Assembly: GCA_037892935.1 (NCBI GenBank)
Contig: JAYXKI010000005.1
Span: 2,480,001-2,544,000, forward strand
Direction: 5' to 3'
From: Phlebopus portentosus
Lineage: Eukaryota > Basidiomycota > Agaricomycetes > Boletales > Boletinellaceae
Length of the DNA: 64,000 nucleotides
In this document: positions 22,246 through 33,981 of the stretch, one piece after another
How the letters are laid out: each line of letters starts with the position of its first letter
Position numbering within the stretch: the stretch's first letter is position 1
The notes under the pieces: model-generated
What the model was told of the DNA's origin: nothing
The model's database searches: none
What the model saw: only the letters and a program-made list of their open reading frames with translations
Made by a program: the position numbers and the translations under genes

Positions 22246-23430
22246 GATAGTTGAAATGAGGTGTGGATGAGAGTGGACAGATGATGCTTAGAAGAAATAA
22301 GCAGTAAGAGAGCAATGAGGGAGAGAGCGCTAACAAATTTACGCCTGGAGGTGACAGATCAATGCCAACCAGTGCAGTCTTCTACAGTCACTGAAGTATA
22401 CACAGATTTGCCGCAAGACAGTGCTGGTCTGTTGATCTGCTAAGACCCTATAGGCACCACTAACTGAGAGAGGCTCTAGGCTTAAGTAGACACTCAAAGA
22501 GTGACTACAACCAGCGAACTAAGGCCAGGCAGGCAAGCTTTACAGTCTGTAGGCTAGGCTGATCCAATAACAGTGATGGAGTCACACACCAATTAATACC
22601 AGAGCTGCCAGACACAAAATGCAGTGCAGAGAGGGAACAGATAGGCGGAACGGTGCGCAAATTGGCACACAGATAGAGGACAATGAGCAAAATCAAATAG
22701 TGCAAAGAGTACGCAGATCGGATCAGCAGATCGGCAGCAATCAACAGTTTTTATCAGCACAAGAATAGCTCACAGTGCAGTTAAACCGTGGCCGATGAAG
22801 CTGAAACTTAATGGAAGTATGCACAGTATGGGAGCCATATGCACACTAAAGAGCGTCTGGATTGGATGAGCAGTTGCTGAGAAAATCAAAAGTTGCTAAA
22901 ATAAGGTACAAAACAAAGATCCTTCAATAAGTTGGCAAGTTCTTGACCAATTTGGCTGAAACTTTGCGACAGAGGATATGAAAATAGGCCAAACAGATGT
23001 GCCAAATTTTGTGAGAAACGGATCAGCAGTTACCCTAGAATAGACAATGCAACTTCAAAAATAGCTAATAGTGATAGGGCTATAGCAGTGTCAAATCGTG
23101 ACAGATCAGGCTGAAAATTGGCAGGACAGTAGAGCTATATGGGCCAAGTAAACGTGCCAAAGGGCGTTAAAAATGGCTAGACAGTTGTGGAGCAATCAAG
23201 CAGTGGAGTTTTGAGAAGATTTGGCACTGATAAAGGCCAAAGAAGAAGGCAGAGGGCTTTGGGACTGTGGAAACTGCACAGAAGGGTGCAGAAGATGATG
23301 GGAACACTAGGAACACACCAAAAGGCTAGTCCAGAACACCAAAAACTTCTCTGACAACAGCAGCAGCTCTTCAAACCTAAAAACTTAAAAATGCGGCAGT
23401 GCAGACAGCTAGAGCTCAAGGCTCATAACC

Positions 23431-23630
23431 TGTTAGATCACACAAATCCAGCAAGGGACCACTGAGTCCAGTGGTGAGTACACTTGATGTAGAGTACTCA
23501 CCAATAGACTGTGCTACTTTTATAGGAGATTACATAAGCATCACATGATCAAGAAAGCAGACATAAGGAAGAATATAAACAGAATAATAAACTATAAAAT
23601 ACTAAGAGTGTTAGAATCACACTTCTAACA
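23431..23630 (-). repeat. C2 5' LTR
   Basis: On the minus strand the block runs TGTTAGAAGTGTGATTC to TCTAACA, 200 bp, with a single copy of the about 51 bp repeat. The initiator-tRNA-type primer site follows at 23430-23420. Confidence 0.9.
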
Positions 23631-24049
23631 GAAATGTAAGCACATATAAAATGACGAGCATAAAGATCATAAGGAAATAAAACAAAATATGAATGCATAT
23701 GAAATACAAAGAGGAGAAGCCAGAGTGCATCATCTCAGATCAAAGTCTGAGAGGTGTTAGGGGTTGGTTCTAAATTCTTCAGTTTGATTCTCATGTTTGA
23801 GTTTGAAAAGATGAGCTAGCTAAGCCAGTCTTTGTAGGTTCAAACTGGGTGGCTCAAATGTCTGATTAGTCACTCTTAGTAGATTCCAAACATTATAAGT
23901 GTTCTCTATACAGCAGTTCAATACGAGAGGCTGCAGTAGTTTATTCTGCTTTAAATTGAGTTGATCTATACTGAGTTCTGCTGTTACAATGTGAATTACT
24001 GTAGAACACATGTATAATCACAGACTTAGCATGTTGATGCTTCTTACAA
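23631..24049. other. Spacer between C2 and C3
   Basis: AT-rich DNA without a recognisable gene or repeat end. C3 gag homology begins near 24050. Confidence 0.5.
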
Positions 24050-24893
24050 TGCTATCTACTATCATCAAGCTTAATGATAGCAATTACTCTGTCTAGAAGC
24101 ATAATATGCATGCTGAACTTCAAGTCAAGAAGTTGTGATGCTTGATCTCTAGTTAAAAAGCTAAGCCTAGTGCTTTAGCAGAGGCTATTCAGCTTTGCGA
24201 AGAGAAGGCTGAGCAAGCTATAGGCCTGATCTATTAGAGACTTGAGCATAGTATGCAGGTTATGGTGCAGGAGTATATAAATAATCCAGTTAAGATGTGG
24301 ACTGAGCTTTAGAAGATCAATAAGCAGGACAACCTAGTTGCATGCTTTAATATCTATAATGAGTTCTTCAATATCACCAAGAAGAAAGATGAGTCCCTTA
24401 TCAATCTAGTAAGTAGAGTTAAGCTAGTATTATATAAGATCAGAAATACTCATTCTAGCACTTTTAAACTTGAGGAGTTTGAGAATAAGTTTGCATGTGC
24501 ATATCTGATTGTACTCTTCCTGAGGACTATGTCTCATTTTGCTCTACAGTGCTTCTTATAAAGGAATTCAAGTGGAACAACCTCAAGGAGGCATTTGCTC
24601 AAGAGCAGCAGAATTGTTAAGAGCATATTTAGCTTCAGCTTCAGGCTATGTTCACATCTACTAGTAGTGCTACAAAGCCTATCTTCTCTCAAAGTGTCAC
24701 TTGCACCTTCTGTGGCATTCTTAAACACATAGAGGAGAACTGCTATATAAAGCAGGTGGCTTCTAAGAATATATATGTCAGAGCTAAAAGAAATAGGAAA
24801 GAGAAGAGGAGGAATGGCAGAAAGGGCTAGAAGGTCCATATTGCTCAATAAGATAAATTTGCTGAATCTGCTGAATTTACTAGCAATGCAAGT
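24050..24893 (+). pseudogene. C3: older copia gag, heavily mutated
   Basis: The DNA aligns to C1 from about 13535 to 14385 with many C to T and G to A differences. The readable part includes the zinc knuckle CTFCGILKHIEENC. Numerous stops make the frame dead. It is much more diverged from C1/C2 than they are from each other. Confidence 0.85.
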
Positions 24894-25926
24894 GGTGATA
24901 GGCAACGGTCATGCAACTCGCGATCGTTCCCATGATGCCGGTTATAGGAAATCCTGTTGGAGCTTCAAAAAAACTTGACAAGGATTTCAGAAGAGAATGT
25001 GTAGGCTTACACAACATCATGTAGACCATAGCAAAGCATGAAATATATGTATTTGACTACTTGGAACACTTGTCCGGAAGTAGAATTTTTTTAAATGCAA
25101 AAATCGGCAGAATTTAGCATTAAAAAGGTATAACATGTACAAAAATCAGTCTTTACAATAAACATTCTGACATTTTGTTCCCGGGCAATTGAAGGAATGC
25201 ATATGGAAGAGAAATGTATGCAGAAAAAATGGCACTATAATCTGTCTCAATCATCAAAACATTCAAAGAGAAAGAAGTCGAGCAGTACTCAGAAATAGCA
25301 AAACTTGATCATATGATGCATTAGTAGCTGATTAACCGGACCTACTGAGAGCTTGCTCAAGTGATCAAGGGAGTTTTTGTACAGTAAATGAAGCATAGAT
25401 GTATCCGAACTCTCTGAATCAACATGTATTTTGTGTATGGGCAACTTGAATTATACTATATTGCATTTTCAAGCAATATTAAAGAGGTTTACAAAGAAAT
25501 TGATACCTATGAGTTCCATACTGGGATCCCTTGAAACTTGGAATTGAAGCCTTCAGAAGCATAGAATCACACAGTATAAGTACCCCTGAGAGAAAGGAAG
25601 CCAAATCTGACAGTTTAAGAACAAGAGTAATCATGCAAAGCCTGTGACCAACAATTCAACCAGCCTGCATATGAGTTATCCAAAAACTAATTAGCTGAGC
25701 TTAGTTCTCAAGAGTCTTGACAGTAGTAATATCAGGATCAGACACTAATTGAATGCTATGGCAAGAATTCTGAATGACTGACACTGTGATTCAATTTCTG
25801 ACACAATGTGGATGAAGGAGAGACCCTTTGTAAACCACGGAGTACATGCCTTGCTAGATATGGTAAGTTTTCAAACTCCGCCCAAAATTTCTGGGATTGC
25901 GCATTACATGACCATTGCCGATCACC
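24894..25926. mobile_element. 1.03 kb non-autonomous TIR element with 9 bp target duplication
   Basis: The insertion splits copia C3. It starts GGTGATAGGCAACGGTCATG and ends with the near complement CATGACCATTGCCGATCACC, and the 9 bp AATGCAAGT occurs on both sides (24885-24893 and 25927-25935). C1 and C2 show the empty site. No protein is encoded. Both the terminal GGTGA-GGCAA pattern and a subterminal TTTCAAACTCCGCCC near the right end recur in the 4.5 kb element at 45685-50208, so this is probably a non-autonomous relative of it. A 9 bp duplication is typical of Mutator-like elements. Confidence 0.8.
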
Positions 25927-27785
25927 AATGCAAGTGTGCTCTTGACTACATCAATCTCCATTCACCTCTTATTTTAGATACAAGAACTAACTAGATTGCT
26001 GATACAGGTGCCACTTATCACATAACTTTACATTGTTATTAGTTCACCAAATACTCAACAAATTATACCTCTATTTATTTGACCAACAATTAAGTTATTC
26101 AGTTAGCATTGGCACAGTGCACTTTCAGCTTATAGTTAGTGGCAAATCTGAATAGTTACTTGAATTTAAACATATACTTCATATTCCTAAACTTAAAAAT
26201 AATCTCCTCTCAGTCCTGTATTTGACTCGTTCCAAATCATATATTGTCACCATTCATCATAACAAGATACTTTTCCATCATAATAGAACAGTCCTTTTCA
26301 TTGCAAACATCATCTTTAACAATATAGCAACTCTCAATGGCCACATTATCTCTACTATTGTTTATGCTGCATTTACCAGTATCTGTCTACTTGATATTAC
26401 ACTTTAATAAAGGCACTTTGCACACCTCAATCATGGTGATGTGAATAGGTTAATAACTGAGGAGTTAGTCAAGGGAATGGTTGTCAAGTCTAAGAGCACT
26501 CTAGATCCTATCTATAAATCTTGCATTGCTGACAAGCAGCACAGGTCTAATGTCTCTAAACTTGTATCTCACAGAGCTTCTGGTCTTCTCCAATTAGTTC
26601 ACTCTAATGTTTATGGTCTATTGCCTGTCCAGTCCAGATATAGCTTCAAATACTAGGTCATTTCATTGATAATTACAGCTGCTACTGGGCTGTTCTCTCA
26701 TTAAAGAAGAAGAGTGATACATTTGCTGCCTTCAAGCAATTTAAGGCCTATATAGAGAACCAGTTAGAAGTGAAGATCAAAGCCACTCATTATAATAAAG
26801 GTAGAGAGTATGTGTCTAAGGAATAGGACCAGTTCTGTATTACTATAGGCATCCATAGATAGTACACTATCAGAGATGAACCTTAGCAGAATAATATTAT
26901 AGAGTGTGCTAATAGGATACTTATAGAGGGCATCACTATTATGCTTAATGAAGCATATCTGCCCTCTAGCTTCTAGTGGGATGCAGTGATAATATTTGTG
27001 TATATGTACAACTACTCTCCCATCTTTGCTGTGTCTGCCAGTATACCCTATAAGCTCTAGTTCCAATCAAAGTCAGATGTCTCTCACTTGCATGTATTTG
27101 AATGCACCTTCTATGTGCTTGTGAAGAAAGATCAATATAAGCAGCTATAGTCCCATATACAGAAATGTGTGTTCTTAGGCTACCCCTCTAATTATAAAGG
27201 CTGGCTGTTCTAAAATCTACTTACCAGGAAGGAAGTCATTAGTGACTCTGCTCAATTTGATGAGAGAGTCTTCTCTGGTACATCTAGAAATTTAGTTAAC
27301 TTGAGGGTAAATATATCTGTATAGACAGAAGACCTGCCAGAACAGAGAGGAGTAGAGGATGCTATTGATGTTCTGCCAGCTTCTCCTTCTCCACATGCTC
27401 CTATGCATTCAGCAGATTCTTCTATACCTACTCCTACACCTATACCTGGTCCTCCATCTAATCTATCATCTAGTTCTCTTTTATATGGTCCTCTACATCA
27501 TCCTCCTTTACTAGCTATTTATTCATCAAAGTGTGAACATATTATATCACCACTGCTATCTGAGCAGATCTCAAAGAAATAAAGGTCTGATTCTCTCTAG
27601 TGGCCAGATCCAATGTAAAGACCTATTAGACATCACACTACTAGCTAGTGGGATGTGGACTATATTGGATAGTATCTTTCTAAACATGTGCCAGGCTCTT
27701 CTATTCTACTACAGTGCTTTAACTTTAACTCAGCAGAGCTAACTGCATCTGACACTGCATCTGATACTGCTTCTGATACTGATAC
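25927..27785 (+). pseudogene. C3 copia protease-integrase region
   Basis: The DNA continues C3 from the protease (here with the expected D-T-G-A) through integrase and the proline-rich spacer to the C1 equivalent of about 16222. At 27785 it joins antisense C3 DNA. Frames are broken by many stops. Confidence 0.85.
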
Positions 27786-28401
27786 TAGATGTACAAAAGC
27801 AGGTGGAGGAGAAGAAGCTGGCAGAATATCAATAGCATCCTCTACTTCTCCCTATTCTGACAGGTCATCTATCTGTGTAGGTACATTCACCCTCAAGTCA
27901 ATTGAGTTTCTAGATGTACCAGAGAAGACTCTCTTATCAAATTGAGCAGAGTCACTAATGACTTCCTTTCTGGTAAGTGGGTTTTAGAACAATTAGCCTT
28001 TATAATTAGAGAAGTAGTCTAAGAATATATATTTCTATATGTAGGACTGTAGCTGCTTATATTGATCTTTCTTTACAAGTATATAGAAGGTGCATTCAAA
28101 TATATGCAAGTGAGAGATATCTGGCTTTGACTGAAACCAAAGCTCATAGTATATACTGGTAGACATAATAGAGGTGGAAGAGTGAGTGTGCACATGCATA
28201 AATACTGCCACTGCATCCTACCAGAAGCTAGAGGGCAGATGTACTTCATTAAGCATAGTAGTAATGACCTTTGCAAGTGTTCTATTAGCATGCTCTGCAA
28301 CACTATTCTGATAAGATTTATCTCTGATAGTGTGCTGTCTATGGATGCCTGCAGTAATGCTAAACTAATCTCATTTCTTAGACACATACTCTCTACCTTT
28401 A
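27786..28401 (-). pseudogene. C3 antisense copia segment, part 1
   Basis: This segment reads as reverse complement of C1 from about 15850 down to 15240 (proline spacer and integrase). It is interrupted at TA 28400-28401 by hairpin F3 and continues at 29488-29581 and, beyond composite B, at 41674-41840. Confidence 0.85.
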
Positions 28402-29485
28402 TAGCTAGTTGCAAAATTGTTGACAATCATGTGATTTCATCACTTTTCATATTATAAGAGCCTCAAAATATAAATAAAATCATATCTCATCCAAAACTTA
28501 ACAGTTTCACATTATTTAAGTTGCTAAATTTATCTTTTTGAAAGGACTTTCATTAAGAAGCAAACATTGAGAAAATAGGTAAAAATATGATCCCAAAATG
28601 GCAAAAATATTATTTTTTACCTCTTCCTTACATGTGTATTTTTTTCTGTGCTCCATGCTGGTCTAGCACCTCTCTAAAGTTGTCCAGAATGATAATATAA
28701 TTATAATATAAATTTACAGACTGAGTTTGAGTTAAATTGTGTACTAGAATATACTACTTTGAGGCATGCCTGAACTACTCAAAACTCATCATTTACCCCT
28801 AGCCTCCCAAGCTTCAGGAAAAATTCTTACAGGCCAGATTGATGCATAAAAATTTATTTTAGATATAATAGACTAGGTTTGTATGCTAGCTAGGGCCTCA
28901 GCATCGACTGGTGAGCTAGGCTGAGCATAAGATTCTAGTTATATGCACTATTCTAAATAGTATCTTCCTAGCTCACCAGTCGATGCTGAGGCCCTAGCTA
29001 GTACACAAACCTAGTCTATTATATCTAAAATAAATTTTTATGCATCAATCTGGCCTGTAAGAATTTTTCCTAAAGCTTGGGAGGCTAGGGGTAAATGATG
29101 AGTTTTGAGTAATTCAGGCATGCCTCAAAGCAGTATATTCTGGTACACAATTCAACTCAAACTCAGTCTGTAAATTCATATTATAATTATATTATCATTC
29201 TGGACAGCTTTGGGGAGGTGCTGGACCAGCATGGAGCACAGAAAAAAATGTACATGCAAGGAAGAGATAAAAAATGATATTTTTGCTATGTTGAGATCAC
29301 ATTTTTACCTATTCTCTCAATCTTTGTTTTTAAATGAAAGCCCTTTTGAAAATATGAATTTAGCAACTTAGATGATGTGAAACTATTGAGTTTTGGGTGA
29401 GATATGATTTTATTTATGTTTTGAGGCTCTTATGATATGAAAAGTGATAAAATCACATGATTGTCAACAATTTTGCAACTAGCTG
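28402..29485. mobile_element. F3: hairpin element inside copia C3
   Basis: The unit starts TAGCTAGTTGC and ends GCAACTAGCTG, flanked by TA at 28400-28401 and 29486-29487. The two arms are inverted copies meeting near 28943. The uninterrupted copia copies C1 and C2 supply the empty site and show that exactly TA was duplicated. It belongs to the F1 subfamily. Confidence 0.9.
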
Positions 29486-29780
29486 TATTATCATGAGTGA
29501 CTTTGATCTTCACTCCTAACTGGTTCTCTGCATAAGCTTTAAATTGCTTAAAGATAGTAAATGCATCACTTTTCTTCTTTACTGCCTTTTTCACAAGTGT
29601 TGTCACACCTCGCGTCTCACGTGCTCTGACGCATCTGAGCCAAAACAGCAAAAACTCAAGTAAATGATGCTTTTCTCTGTCAATTCTGCATATTTCATGA
29701 CTAGTTAGTACTCAAAAAAAAGTGCTAGCTCATGCATGTAGATGTATGTAGAAATATTTATCATTTGTTGTCTGTGTGTG

Positions 29781-30161
29781 TCAGAACAAAACAAACAACT
29801 TCACCAAGCCTTGCTCTAAAGAATTATCTGGACTGCTTGCAAAATTATTCCTCCTCATACAAGCCATAATAATTTTTTCTTCTAGTCCATAAATTAAGTC
29901 TATATACATGGCACTGCTCTGACAAAGTTTTGCATTGTTTCGTCCAGTGTTTGTGTAGAAAACATCAGACAATTTCATCAACCCTTGTTCCAGTGGGTCA
30001 TCTGGACTGTTCAAAAAATTATTCCTCTTCACACAAGCCATCATAGTTTTTCTCTTGATCTGTAAATTAGGTCTATATACCTTGCAATACTCTGGTAAGC
30101 TTTCGATCTGTTCCGTATAGTATTTGTGCAACAGTGCAAGTGTCTTTTGTCTCTGCAGCAT
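29781..30161 (-). CDS. Small protein with two internal repeats, left arm copy
   Basis: This 126-residue frame is preserved almost unchanged in the other arm. It contains the same block of about 60 residues twice. First come a tyrosine-containing start, IKRKTMMACVKRNNFLNSPD and DPLEQGLMKLSDVFY; then MYIDLIYGLEEKIIMACMRR, NNFASSPDNSLEQGLVKLF. I do not recognise the family. Preservation in both arms could reflect recent duplication of the arm rather than selection. It might instead be a non-coding tandem repeat that happens to be open. Confidence 0.4.
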   Translation of the reverse strand: MLQRQKTLALLHKYYTEQIESLPEYCKVYRPNLQIKRKTMMACVKRNNFLNSPDDPLEQGLMKLSDVFYTNTGRNNAKLCQSSAMYIDLIYGLEEKIIMACMRRNNFASSPDNSLEQGLVKLFVLF

Positions 30162-31412
30162 TCTCAGAAACTGTCATTCGAAGGCAACAAATTCCAAACT
30201 TGCTTGTATCTGAAGAAATCATTATGGTATTCATTCCATATGCTCAATGTGGTGCTTCTATTTATGCAATCTACAAGAGACTGTGGCTCACTCCTACCTG
30301 CATCGATTTCCACACCTTTCTGTCACATCTGGATTATCACAATGCTTCTCTGCCACAGCCAGATAACATATCTAGTATGCATGAGCAGAACGAGGGGCAG
30401 TGAATGCTATACTGCCACAGGTGACAGTACGGGATCGACACAGTCCAGAGATGCAGTCAGACAACAAATCTGGTAGACCCATCATCAATTCCACTCACGA
30501 TCGCAGACACCTGGCTGTGTCTTGACCTACTTCTCTTTCCTTTCCCATTGCCACTACAGTGGGTCATCCCATACATCTGACCTTATCTCAGCTACGCCAC
30601 TATGAACTAAGAGGTGAGAAGCAGCAAGCCAGGTAAGTAGCACGTACCTTAGCATTTGTGACTGTATCATATCCACTCACCATTCAATGGTCAAGCAAGT
30701 GACAGTGCTAATGGTACCACTATATCTTGTGTGAACGCCATAGTTATCGCAATCAAATTTTCTCTAATAGAGCCTCCAAGTCAAATTGTCGCACATTCTA
30801 TCAGCCATAAATTGATCTTCTATTTCTACAGGCCTCTTGAGCCCTCACACATGCTCTTCTCAGAATAGAATCCATAGCAAGTGAACCATGGCCGTTATAG
30901 TCATCCGCTTTCTCCATTTGATTCACCAAGTAGGCCTTTGTCTGACAGAGATGCTCTTCTATGCTCCTGGAAAAGTCGGATGTTTTAAAGATAGGGACAG
31001 CTTACCAGCTTCACGCGTCTTCATGCGATCTCGTATACAGAGACAGGGAGTCTGCATCAGCACCTATAGCAGAGAGATGAGATAGGAGAAGAGATATACC
31101 AACACTGATAAAGTAATAGGGGGCTACAGGGACTATAGAACAGCAACAAATATGGTGCAAGCAAAGCACTTGGATTGAGCTACACAGGAGCCAGCTCATG
31201 ATTGTCGTAGATGCACTCAGCCACCTCCATCTGCAATGAACAAAAAGGTATATCTGGACCAGTCAAAGCCGCCTGAGCATATACATCATTATAACTTCAC
31301 CCAGGCTCCCACTAGCCAGAGATCATTCTGTTTTGTTTCTATTGCCGCTGGGAATCTGTTCAGACTTACGGGAATAATCTATTTAAACCACCTCCAGAGC
31401 CACCTACAGCGT

Positions 31413-32555
31413 GTTGTAAGAAGCATCGACACGCTAGGTCCAAAATTGTGCACATAATACGTGTTCCGTGGTAATCTACATCGTAGCAATGGAACTTAGT
31501 GCAGATCGACTTGATTTGAAGTGGTACAGACTACTGTAGCCTCTCGCATTTGACTGCTGTGTAGGAAGAACTTTCGATGCTCGGAATTTACCAAGAGCGG
31601 CTGGTCAGATGCTCAAGCCACCCAGTCGAAAACTTACAAAGGCTGACTTAGCTAGCCCGTCTTACTAAAACCCAGGCATGAGAGGTAAATTGAAGGATCT
31701 GTAATCGGCCCCTGACACCCCCAAGCTTCGATCCGATGTGATGTGCTCTGGCTTTTCCCTTTTGAGTCCCATATACATTCACATTTTATTTTGTCCCCTA
31801 TGATTCCTTATGCTCACCATTCTGTATGCGCTCACATTTCAGATTATGCTCTATGGTCATTATCTTACCACTTTCCAGATACGCTCACCTCGTCTTTTGT
31901 TTCCATGCATTCCCTTATATTTATCACTTCCAATTTTCTTTCGTTATGCTCCCTGATGCTCTGATGGCTTAGGTTTGGACAATATTATGAATAGGTGTGC
32001 TATTCATAGAAGGAGCCTAGTTTTGAAATGGAGGACAGTTTAGCTCAGAAGAGCTCAGTCCAAAGTTCAGTTTGGACTAGAAACCCACTCTAGCTACAGT
32101 CGAGACCAATTCGACTCTTCCTGTACCCTCCTCAACTCTCTATCTCTCACAAATACACAATAGTTCTATCTCATATGCCTAGAGTCTTCTGCTCTGCAGT
32201 TGTACCCAAGCCTAGTGTGATCAGTTCGACCCGTGTTGAAGTCTGAGACCCTCAATCACTCTTCCTTATGCCCCTCCCGCAAGGTCTCACTTGAGTCCCC
32301 TTGCATATTGCTTCATCCTGTGTTGTATTACTTCATTTCATTTTGTAACCCGTCGTAACCTGTTATAACCGTCGTAACCTGTTGTAACCCATCATAACCT
32401 GTTGTAACTCATTATATCATATCGGATCCTCAAAAGGATCATTTTCATATCATCAGTGTTTAGGGGAAGTCCTTCTCTAAGCTCCGTCTCATTGTCTTCC
32501 GCCTCCAGGGTTCAAATCTATTTGAGGGATTACCTGTGAGGACATTAATTACCTT
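31413..32555. mobile_element. About 1.1 kb insertion present only in the left B arm
   Basis: The right arm runs without a break from the CCACCTCCAGAG block to AGGAGCCAAAAGACACAC. In the left arm these are separated by about 1.1 kb that starts near TGTTGTAAGAAGC. Inside are GTAACC-type short repeats (32345-32410). It may be a solo LTR, but no clean target duplication could be defined. Confidence 0.5.
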
Positions 32556-32680
32556 CGCATCGAGGAGCCAAAAGACACACAACAGACATGGATGTAAACT
32601 AAAGAGGGGAGAAGTGGTTACAGCACGTATGTCGTGCTACTGTGAGTATGTGACACCTTTCTACTTTTGGCATAACCACC

Positions 32681-33871
32681 ATGGCCCATGGGAAGGCTCT
32701 CTCAAACGATGCCTGACAGATCATACAGAATTTGTTTGAGACCAAGAAGTTCAGCACAAATCATCTTTCTGCTCTGACGGGCATCAACCACTGGACAATA
32801 TTCCACATCAACCAGCAGGTTCAGGAGACTGGCAGTGTCAAGAGAGACATTCTGTGGACAGGAAGGCCAAGGATACTGGAATATCTGGATGTCCATGTGA
32901 GCCTCTGAGTGTATTGTCACCTGCTGAGCTGCTCATTGCACTGTCAGTATCTACTCAGTGCCATCGACTTCTGTAAGGATCTGTTTCTTGATGAACTCAA
33001 GAACATGTGAGGCGGAGCATCTGGTAAATTTGTCTCAGATTCGACAGTATGGCAGATGCTAGAGCGTGTGGGCTTCACAATGAAGAAGGTGCAGCCTTCT
33101 TTGGCATGCAGAGATGTTCATATCTATCTGACCAGGTCCAGATCACAAAGAAAGCATGGGAACGAAGTGAAACTGTACAAATCGAATACCACCTCAGGAT
33201 GGGCTCACAGTACACCCCTGAGCAACTCGTATTTGTTGATGAGAGTGCCTGTGACCATCGAACCTTCTTACAAAACAAGGCATGGGCCTTGCATGGCCAT
33301 CACGCTACTCGGAAACAGTTCTTTGCTAGGGGAAAAAGGTGCGCTGCATTACATTCCTAAAATTACACAAGCCGGAACTCAATTTGCATAGGTATTCGGT
33401 TCTTCCCGCCATCTCTCTGGATGGGATGCTTGAATGCATTATCATGGAAGGCTCATTCAATGTGGACTCCTTTGCAGCATTCATTAATACCCTCCTGGAC
33501 AGCATGCAGCCCTGGCTGGCGAGGAACTCAGTCATTATCATGGACAATTGCTCTATTCACAAGTCCGATGATGTGCGCCAACTCATTGAATCCAGGTGAG
33601 ATGGTCTTCCTGCTGGATCATTGTGTGCAGGCTATTCATCATGCCGCATCTGTCTAGGGGCATGAAGCTTGAGTTCTTGCCAGCATACTCTCCTGACTTC
33701 AATCCAATTGAGCTGGCATTTTGTTGCTCAAATCCCGACTTCAGCGTGTTCCTCTGCCAGAGGGTGGAGGTGATGCTGCAGTCTACACCAGGCTTTATGG
33801 AGAGGTTATGTCAATCAGTGTGGCCAACTGCTGCACCTTCTATGAACACTGCAGATATGGCTGGTGTGTAG
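32681..33871 (+). pseudogene. DD34E Tc1/mariner-like transposase, left B arm (B1)
   Basis: The transposase would cut and join element ends at TA. The model has five exons: 32681-32896, 32948-33088, 33136-33338, 33392-33595 and 33658 onward. The four introns (47-62 nt) are all GT-AG. The first exon holds a helix-turn-helix (LSALTGINHWTIFHINQQ) and GRPRILEY. The catalytic part shows FVDESACDHRTF, YSVLPAISLDG, IIMDNCSIHK and FLPAYSPDFNPIELAF, i.e. D, D, then E 34 residues after the second D. The copy is dead. TGA replaces an expected Arg after LSND in exon 1, another TGA follows KNM in exon 2, and one base is lost near 33721 so ELAFSLLKS shifts frame. It ends in the usual F-x-HC-(R/G)Y. Confidence 0.85.
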
Positions 33872-33981
33872 TCTTCATTCATTGGTTTCTGATTGATCGG
33901 GAGGGATAACTGATTTACATTCTATGCTATTACCGCAACTATAGGTGAATGTGGTTTATGTAGATAAGCAACTATGTTCAT

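Larger units (their letters stand above)
18369..23630 (-). mobile_element. C2: inverted copia copy, 3' end missing
   Basis: The copy reads on the minus strand from its 5' LTR (23431-23630) to inside RNase H at 18369, where it joins the C1 3' LTR directly. The last part of pol and the 3' LTR are absent. Long stretches are identical or almost identical to C1, including the integrase region. A deletion of about 290 bp inside reverse transcriptase (near 18690) and a 0.2 kb micro-inversion (19664-19857) are specific to C2. Confidence 0.9.
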
